11,020 bases of DNA, taken from the NCBI GenBank assembly GCA_028817685.1, contig JAPPPC010000376.1, positions 1 to 11,020 on the forward strand. Direction: 5' to 3'. This DNA comes from Rhodospirillaceae bacterium. GTDB taxonomy: Bacteria; Pseudomonadota; Alphaproteobacteria; UBA8366; GCA-2717185. The notes under the pieces are model-generated. The model was not told where the DNA came from. It made no database searches and was given only the letters and a program-made list of their open reading frames with translations. The position numbers and the translations under genes are program-made. Every line of letters begins with the position of its first letter. The first letter of the stretch is position 1. Shown here piece after piece: positions 7,248-11,020 of this stretch.

Positions 7248-8552
7248 ATGACGAAGCACGCCACCAGCGTCGACCAGAGCGACCGCAAGGTTCCCTACAA
7301 TCTGCGACAGAGCGGGCCCACGCCCGTCGAGATGCTGATCTCGACCCGGGTGCGGAAATCGCCCTACTGGCATCTGTCGATGGAAGCCGGATGCTGGCGC
7401 GCCACGGTGTACAACCGCATCTACCATCCGCGCGGCTATGTTCGGCCGGAAGATGGCGGCGCCATGGTCGAGTACGATGCGCTGGTCAATCACGTCACCA
7501 TGTGGAATGTCGCGGTGGAGCGGCAAATCCAGGTCAAGGGACCGGACGCGGAAGCCTTCGTGAACTACGTCATCACCCGCGACGCGACGCGCATCAAGCC
7601 GATGCACGCCAAGTACGTCATCCTCTGCAATGAGAAGGGCGGGATTCTGAACGACCCGATCCTGCTTCGGATCGCCGAGGACGAATTCTGGTTCAGCCTG
7701 TCCGACTCCGACATCATGTTCTGGCTGCAGGGCGTCAATGTCGGCCGGAAATACGATGTCGAGATCAACGAGATCGACACCTGCCCGGTACAAATCCAGG
7801 GCCCGAAATCGGCTGACCTGATGGCCGACCTTGTTGGCGACGCGGTCCGGGAAATCCCGTCCTACGGTCTGATGGCGGCGCAGGTCGGCGGCCGCGACTG
7901 CATCATTTCCCAGACCGGGTTCAGTGGCGAGAAGGGCTACGAGATTTACCTGCACAATGCGACGCTCTACGCCGACGATATGTGGAACGCCGTGCTCGAA
8001 GCGGGCAAGAAACACAATCTGATGGTCATCGCCCCGGCACATCACCGCCGCATCGCGGCCGGCATCCTGTCCTATGGGCAGGACATGGATTTCGAGACCA
8101 TGCCCTTCCAGTGCAATTTGGGCTACCAGGTCCCGCGCAAGAAGACCGCGGACTATATCGGCAAGGAAGTCCTGGAACGCGCCCGCGAATTGATCGTCGC
8201 CGACAAGCCGCCGTTCAAGAGCGTCCTCGTCGGCATGACCATCAAGGGCAAGCCGATCGACGAGTATGCGCCGGACTTCTGGCTGATCTCCGGCGAGGAT
8301 GGTGGCGATCCGATCGGCTACGTCACCTCGCCCTGGTATTCGCCCGAGCTCGAGACCAACATCGCCATGGGCCATGTGCCTTGGGAGATGCGCCATCTCG
8401 GCAACAAGCTGAAGATCTGGCTACCCGATCAGTATGCCGACGTGCCGGGCGAGCCGGTCGATGCGGAGATCGTCGAGATGCCGTTCCGTCCCTCGGTCAA
8501 CCCGAACGCACGCGAAATCGCCAAAGCGCAAGGCCGCGATACCGCGTACTAG
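7248..8552 (+). CDS. DmdA-like GcvT-fold methyltransferase/demethylase, substrate unknown
   Basis: A 434-residue GcvT-fold protein that most resembles DmdA, the tetrahydrofolate-dependent DMSP demethylase. Seen: V-Y-N-R-I-Y-H-P at 54-61, M-W-N-V-A-V-E-R-Q at 85-93, G-G-I-L-N-D-P-I-L-L-R at 131-141, W-F-S-L-S-D-S-D at 148-155, and T-G-F-S-G-E-K-G-Y-E-I-Y at 223-234, all with close DmdA counterparts, then a C-terminal barrel (about 320-415). It is longer than typical DmdA (about 360-370), with roughly 35 extra N-terminal residues and a longer C-terminal part. Odd: in the usual R-I-E-x-G and P-F-E motifs both glutamates are replaced, giving R-I-A-A-G (Ala270) and P-F-Q (Gln288), so folate or substrate binding may differ. 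Expected reaction: transfer of a methyl group from a sulfonium, amine or ether to THF in the cytoplasm. It is divergent from the GlxA-type regulator and followed six bases later by an oxygenase gene. DMSP itself is not shown; aryl-ether demethylases of the same fold (LigM type) are more distant alternatives. Confidence 0.88.
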   Translation: MTKHATSVDQSDRKVPYNLRQSGPTPVEMLISTRVRKSPYWHLSMEAGCWRATVYNRIYHPRGYVRPEDGGAMVEYDALVNHVTMWNVAVERQIQVKGPDAEAFVNYVITRDATRIKPMHAKYVILCNEKGGILNDPILLRIAEDEFWFSLSDSDIMFWLQGVNVGRKYDVEINEIDTCPVQIQGPKSADLMADLVGDAVREIPSYGLMAAQVGGRDCIISQTGFSGEKGYEIYLHNATLYADDMWNAVLEAGKKHNLMVIAPAHHRRIAAGILSYGQDMDFETMPFQCNLGYQVPRKKTADYIGKEVLERARELIVADKPPFKSVLVGMTIKGKPIDEYAPDFWLISGEDGGDPIGYVTSPWYSPELETNIAMGHVPWEMRHLGNKLKIWLPDQYADVPGEPVDAEIVEMPFRPSVNPNAREIAKAQGRDTAY

Positions 8553-8558
8553 GCGGGC

Positions 8559-9389
8559 GTGACGCCCTTCGAGACCTGGAAACCCGGCACGCCGCCGGCA
8601 GCGCTCAGCGAGGCGCTGTTCGGCGGCGCGTTGGTCGTTTTCGAAGGCCAGGCCTCTATAAGCGCCGTCGCCAATCGTGCCCGCGACTTGGTCGAAGCGG
8701 TTTTTGGAACGGATGCTCCGGAACGCGCGGAATCGGTTCTCGACGCCGAAACGTTCAGGAACGCGGTCCGCACCGCGCGCCGAGCGGTCGCAGCCGATAA
8801 GACCATCGCCGACGCGTGGCGCCACACCCTGAGCGAAATCGGCTATGCACCGGAGACGACCTTCGGTGACAGGCTGCGCTTGCGGATTGTCCCCTCCAAC
8901 AAGACGGTCCGCAGCGCGAACGCCACGCCGCTGGACGCCCATCGGGACAATTGGGGCTCGGGCATTGCAGCACAGATAAACTGGTGGCTGCCCCTCTACC
9001 CGCTTTCAGCCAGTCGCACCATGTTGCTTTGGCCGGCCCTGTTCGAACAAGAAGTCGCAAACACCAGCGCCGAGTGGGACTTCGAGGCGATGCGCGCTGC
9101 GCACCGGGCGGGAACCCCCTACCCCCGCCTGCCGGTCGCCGTCCAATCCCCGGATGAAACGGATGCGGTACCGGTGCTCCTCCAACCCGGCAAATTGCTC
9201 GCCTTCTCGGCGGCACATCTGCATGCGAGCCGCGCGGACGCTTCGGGAACGACTCGGTTCAGCCTCGACACGCGAACCTATTGGCAGGCCGATATCGATG
9301 GAGATCGCGGCGCAGTGAACACCGACGGCGCGTCACGGCCGCCACAATGGTCGTGGTTCGAATGCATCGGCGCCGGAACCGATGACTAA
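8559..9389 (+). CDS. Putative Fe(II)/2-oxoglutarate oxygenase of unrecognised subfamily
   Basis: A 276-residue protein I cannot assign to a named enzyme. The pattern of a double-stranded beta-helix oxygenase is visible: H-R-D at 128-130 in the context P-L-D-A-H-R-D-N-W (H-x-D iron ligands), a hydrophobic strand I-N-W-W-L-P-L-Y, then L-L-A-F-S-A-A-H-L-H-A-S at 213-224 with the likely distal histidine at 222 (or 220), and R233 in T-R-F-S-L-D-T-R, placed about 11 residues later as expected for the 2-oxoglutarate-binding arginine. The N-terminal ~100 residues are mostly helical and show no known motif. The start is a GTG six bases after the stop of the DmdA-like gene, so the two are probably co-transcribed and translationally coupled; there is no ATG that fits. 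It could oxidise the product or substrate of the DmdA-like protein; this is inferred from coupling only. The fold call is moderate and the iron ligands need structural confirmation. Confidence 0.75.
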   Translation: MTPFETWKPGTPPAALSEALFGGALVVFEGQASISAVANRARDLVEAVFGTDAPERAESVLDAETFRNAVRTARRAVAADKTIADAWRHTLSEIGYAPETTFGDRLRLRIVPSNKTVRSANATPLDAHRDNWGSGIAAQINWWLPLYPLSASRTMLLWPALFEQEVANTSAEWDFEAMRAAHRAGTPYPRLPVAVQSPDETDAVPVLLQPGKLLAFSAAHLHASRADASGTTRFSLDTRTYWQADIDGDRGAVNTDGASRPPQWSWFECIGAGTDD

Positions 9390-9455
9390 TGTCTCGAAAC
9401 CAGTACGGGATATGGCTGGACCGCGTGCTGTAGAGCGGACGCGCCGCAGCGCCTT

Positions 9456-10445
9456 TTACGTAGCCGTTTCATCCGCCGGGGCCGGTAACCCGTTGCGGCC
9501 CGGAAAATCCGGGGCGAGCGTTCGGGCGTTCGCCATTTTGAGCCACAACCGCAGCTTCTTTCGGCGGCGACCCGGATCAGCGTGATCCTCGAAGCCGGTC
9601 CGCGAATGCAGCACCGTATAGTTGTTGGCCCATTGCAAATCGCCGGGCTCCAGCATCATGTCGAGACGCAAATCTTCGCGCTGCGCGATGGAATCGAATA
9701 GGTCGAGCGCCTCGCGTTCAACCCGGGACAGCGGCAGCCCCATCACCTCGTGCCCCAGTTCGATGTACTGCCGCAGATACCGGAAACTCAGCTTGCTGTC
9801 ATTGTAGCTGAACAGCGGCGACAGGCTGGGCAGGTCTTCGCCGAGATGCGCGTAGTACCAGCTCCGGTAGAACAGGCCGAGAAATTCGGGATGGTGTTCG
9901 AGGATCTCGTTATAGACCGCCGCGACACTGACCAGACTGCTGACGCCGCCCGACTTTGCCTTTTGCAGACACAGCAACCCGACAACATCCGAAGGGTCGG
10001 TGTGATAGGGAAGATAGGCGTTGGTCTCGTATACCCGCGTTTCTTTGTCGTTGGGATCGCCGACATTCATCACCGTCCCCAGCAGGTCACCCTTGGGATT
10101 CTGCCGGACCGGCGTGCCGAGATTGAGACCGATGCCGTAATACAGGATGTTGATTTCATCTTCGGTGTAGCGGTCGACCGGGAAGCCGCGCATCAGAAAG
10201 AAGCCCCGGCCTTCTTCCAGTTCGGAGGACAGTGTCGCCAATTTGTCGGCCCATGTCGGAAGCAAAAAATCCTCGCGCCCGAAATTCGGAAAGGATTTCC
10301 CCGACGCTTTCACCGCAACAAGCGCGCTGTCGAGAGCGTCGATCTCGCTCTCCGTTAGCCGATGCGACCACGATGAAACATCGGTGAGCTCAGCGCCGCG
10401 CCAAACCGCAGGGCCCGCTATTTTTTCCTTTAAAATGAGACTCAC
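9456..10445 (-). CDS. TauD/TfdA-family dioxygenase (second paralogue), GTG start
   Basis: A 329-residue Fe(II)/2-oxoglutarate oxygenase of the broad TauD/TfdA family. Seen, numbered from the GTG: G-P-A-V-W-R-G near the N-terminus; G-R-G-F-F-L-M-R-G-F-P at 79-89; Y-H-T-D at 147-150 with His148 and Asp150 as iron ligands; G-D-L-Q-W-A-N-N-Y-T-V-L-H at 268-280 with the distal His280; K-K-L-R-L-W-L with Arg299 for 2-oxoglutarate. The fold is complete and all ligand residues are present. It differs clearly from the partial dioxygenase at 1-539, so it is not a recent duplicate. The start is taken as GTG 10445 because a GGAGAG precedes it by 5 bases and the length then fits the family; the ATG at 10571 would add 42 residues of uncharacteristic sequence and would lie upstream of the candidate -10 box. 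It is convergent with the oxygenase at 8559-9389. Substrate unknown. Confidence 0.92.
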   Translation of the reverse strand: MSLILKEKIAGPAVWRGAELTDVSSWSHRLTESEIDALDSALVAVKASGKSFPNFGREDFLLPTWADKLATLSSELEEGRGFFLMRGFPVDRYTEDEINILYYGIGLNLGTPVRQNPKGDLLGTVMNVGDPNDKETRVYETNAYLPYHTDPSDVVGLLCLQKAKSGGVSSLVSVAAVYNEILEHHPEFLGLFYRSWYYAHLGEDLPSLSPLFSYNDSKLSFRYLRQYIELGHEVMGLPLSRVEREALDLFDSIAQREDLRLDMMLEPGDLQWANNYTVLHSRTGFEDHADPGRRRKKLRLWLKMANARTLAPDFPGRNGLPAPADETAT

Positions 10446-10450
10446 GAGGC

Positions 10451-10456
10451 CTCTCC
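10451..10456 (-). promoter_or_regulatory. Ribosome binding site deciding a GTG start
   Basis: GGAGAG on the minus strand ends 5 bases before the GTG at 10443-10445. It supports this start for the TauD/TfdA-type gene instead of the ATG at 10571. Confidence 0.7.
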
Positions 10457-10502
10457 AACCTCTATCGGGATTTCCCCTCGGGAACAACTTATCTTCGTCT
10501 AG

Positions 10503-10508
10503 ACTATA
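10503..10508 (-). promoter_or_regulatory. Candidate -10 box of the TauD/TfdA-type gene
   Basis: The minus strand reads TATAGT, 5 of 6 matches to the -10 consensus, 57 bases before the GTG start. No good -35 is seen 16-18 bases upstream. An inverted repeat CGACA-TTG-TGTCG at 10585-10597 lies farther upstream, just after the terminase-like gene's stop; it could be a weak terminator of that gene or a regulator site. Confidence 0.3.
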
Positions 10509-10604
10509 TCGGTCGACGCGGCTTGACGATGTCGGCGCGCCGCTCCCGCACGCACGAGGCGCGCTCTGCAAATCAGGACAAACACGACATTGTGTCGCCC
10601 CGGC

Positions 10605-11020
10605 TCAATCTGCCGCCGCCTCTCCCTCCGCCGTCCCGCTTTCCGCTTCCGCGGCTATCCGCAGGAGGGCCGCAACCCGTTGCGCGCGCTCGAGCTCGCT
10701 CAACGGCTCGGTTCGGTTGCCCGCGCCGGGGCGCGCCGCCGGGTCATTCAGTCCGAGCATCTGGCTTAGCTTTTCGAGCGCCCGTAATTTGTCGTGCATG
10801 CGCAGGCGGACGGTATCGCCATGGGCAGTCCGCCTGATCGTTATTCCCGACAAGGGGCGGCGCAGCGCCGACGGCAGGGTGTCGATCGGCTTGACCGTCA
10901 GCCCGTCCGGTCCGGAGACGAGAAGGTCGCCGATATCCGAGAAGGCGACCAGGGCCAGCTCCTCGCTGATCTGGTCCTTGGCGTCGAGATGACGGGCCAG
11001 GGATTTGGCCTTCAATTCCT
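10605..11020 (-). CDS. Phage terminase small subunit-like protein, 5' end missing
   Basis: The frame is open through the window end; a TTG at 11013-11015 could be read as a start, but the frame continues upstream of it (E-L-K-A-K-S), so the gene most likely begins outside. About 138 residues are visible. Seen: I-S-E-E-L-A-L-V-A-F-S-D-I-G-D-L, a D-G-L-T-V-K-P region, S-G-I-T-I-R-R, and R-L-R-M-H-D-K-L-R-A-L-E-K-L-S-Q-M-L-G-L, which match in order the C-terminal half of Terminase_2 small subunits (E-E-L-A-x-I-A-F-x-D-I-x-D ... H-D-K-L-x-A-L-E). Small subunits recognise phage or gene-transfer-agent DNA and hand it to the large subunit. The acidic, alanine-rich tail (E-A-E-S-G-T-A-E-G-E-A-A-A-D) is not diagnostic. 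Downstream on the same strand comes a dioxygenase, not a large subunit, so this is either an orphan gene or the last gene of a prophage remnant beyond the window. Assignment is from motif memory only. Confidence 0.65.
   Translation of the reverse strand, partial: ELKAKSLARHLDAKDQISEELALVAFSDIGDLLVSGPDGLTVKPIDTLPSALRRPLSGITIRRTAHGDTVRLRMHDKLRALEKLSQMLGLNDPAARPGAGNRTEPLSELERAQRVAALLRIAAEAESGTAEGEAAAD

Larger units (their letters stand above)
7189..7251 (+). other. Possible 20-codon leader ORF overlapping the start of the DmdA-like gene
   Basis: ATG at 7189 opens a short frame, MKKESIGTRAPRRASRRSLP, that ends with TGA at 7249-7251. The stop overlaps the ATG (7248-7250) of the following gene in an ATGA arrangement typical of translational coupling. 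Five arginines lie in the second half, and the downstream gene's ribosome site is read as the rare pair AGG-AGA. No clear ribosome site precedes 7189, so translation is unproven and coincidence is possible. Confidence 0.25.

Noticed and set aside
7125..8396. A 423-codon open frame on the minus strand across the DmdA-like gene
   Set aside because: It is the antisense shadow of the DmdA-like gene, with low-complexity Asp/His/Arg/Val content and no family motifs.
9441..9457. Short hairpin GCGC-CGCA-GCGC followed by C and TTTT between the convergent oxygenase genes
   Set aside because: A four-base stem and only four T are too weak to call a terminator; such runs are common in this base composition.
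9382..9585. A 67-codon frame starting inside the end of the 8559-9389 oxygenase gene
   Set aside because: Although its start overlaps the stop of the upstream gene, most of it is antisense to the TauD/TfdA gene and it has no recognisable content.
10243..10992. A 249-codon plus-strand frame spanning the end of the TauD/TfdA gene and the terminase-like gene
   Set aside because: It lies antisense to two genes with better support and is Ser/Arg/Ala-rich without motifs.
1..11020. CRISPR arrays, tRNA or rRNA genes, insertion-sequence ends, toxin-antitoxin pairs
   Set aside because: No regularly spaced repeats, RNA-gene-like folds, transposase motifs or small paired genes were seen by eye on either strand.

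Overview
The window reads as chromosomal DNA of a GC-rich alphaproteobacterium. This is inferred from codon usage and from the resemblance of the proteins to families common in marine and soil Rhodospirillales and Rhodobacterales; the genus cannot be named. The density of genes is high and no RNA genes, insertion sequences or CRISPR arrays are visible. No gap between genes exceeds 240 bases.

Layout. (1) 1-539, plus strand: the 3' part of a TauD/TfdA-type Fe(II)/2-oxoglutarate dioxygenase, cut by the window start. (2) 546-586: a strong hairpin between convergent genes. (3) 597-2219, minus: a BCCT-family transporter for betaine-like compounds. (4) 2422-4848, minus: a dimethylglycine/sarcosine-dehydrogenase-like flavoprotein fused to a folate-binding GcvT domain. 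(5) 4849-5084: a divergent control region. (6) 5085-6029, plus: a divergent methylenetetrahydrofolate-reductase-like protein. (7) 6018-7022, minus: a GlxA/GbdR-type AraC regulator whose 3' end overlaps the previous gene by 12 bases. (8) 7023-7247: a second divergent control region with a 16-base palindrome and a possible 20-codon leader ORF. (9) 7248-8552, plus: a DmdA-like GcvT-fold protein. (10) 8559-9389, plus: an uncharacterised 2-oxoglutarate oxygenase six bases behind it. (11) 9456-10445, minus: a second TauD/TfdA-family dioxygenase with a GTG start. (12) 10605-11020, minus: the 3' part of a phage terminase small-subunit-like gene, cut by the window end.

How the genes may work together. 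Uptake by the BCCT transporter, oxidative or transferase-type demethylation onto tetrahydrofolate by two different GcvT-fold proteins, processing of the one-carbon unit by the MTHFR-like protein, and control by a GbdR-like regulator together suggest a pathway that strips methyl groups from an N-methylated (betaine) or S-methylated (sulfonium, DMSP-like) compound. Up to three Fe(II)/2-oxoglutarate oxygenases at the edges could add hydroxylation or oxidative demethylation steps. The substrate cannot be decided from sequence. The least familiar part is the two-gene unit 7248-9389: a DmdA-like protein that has lost two glutamates usual in the GcvT fold, coupled to an unnamed oxygenase. The regulator and the MTHFR-like gene beside it also deserve attention.
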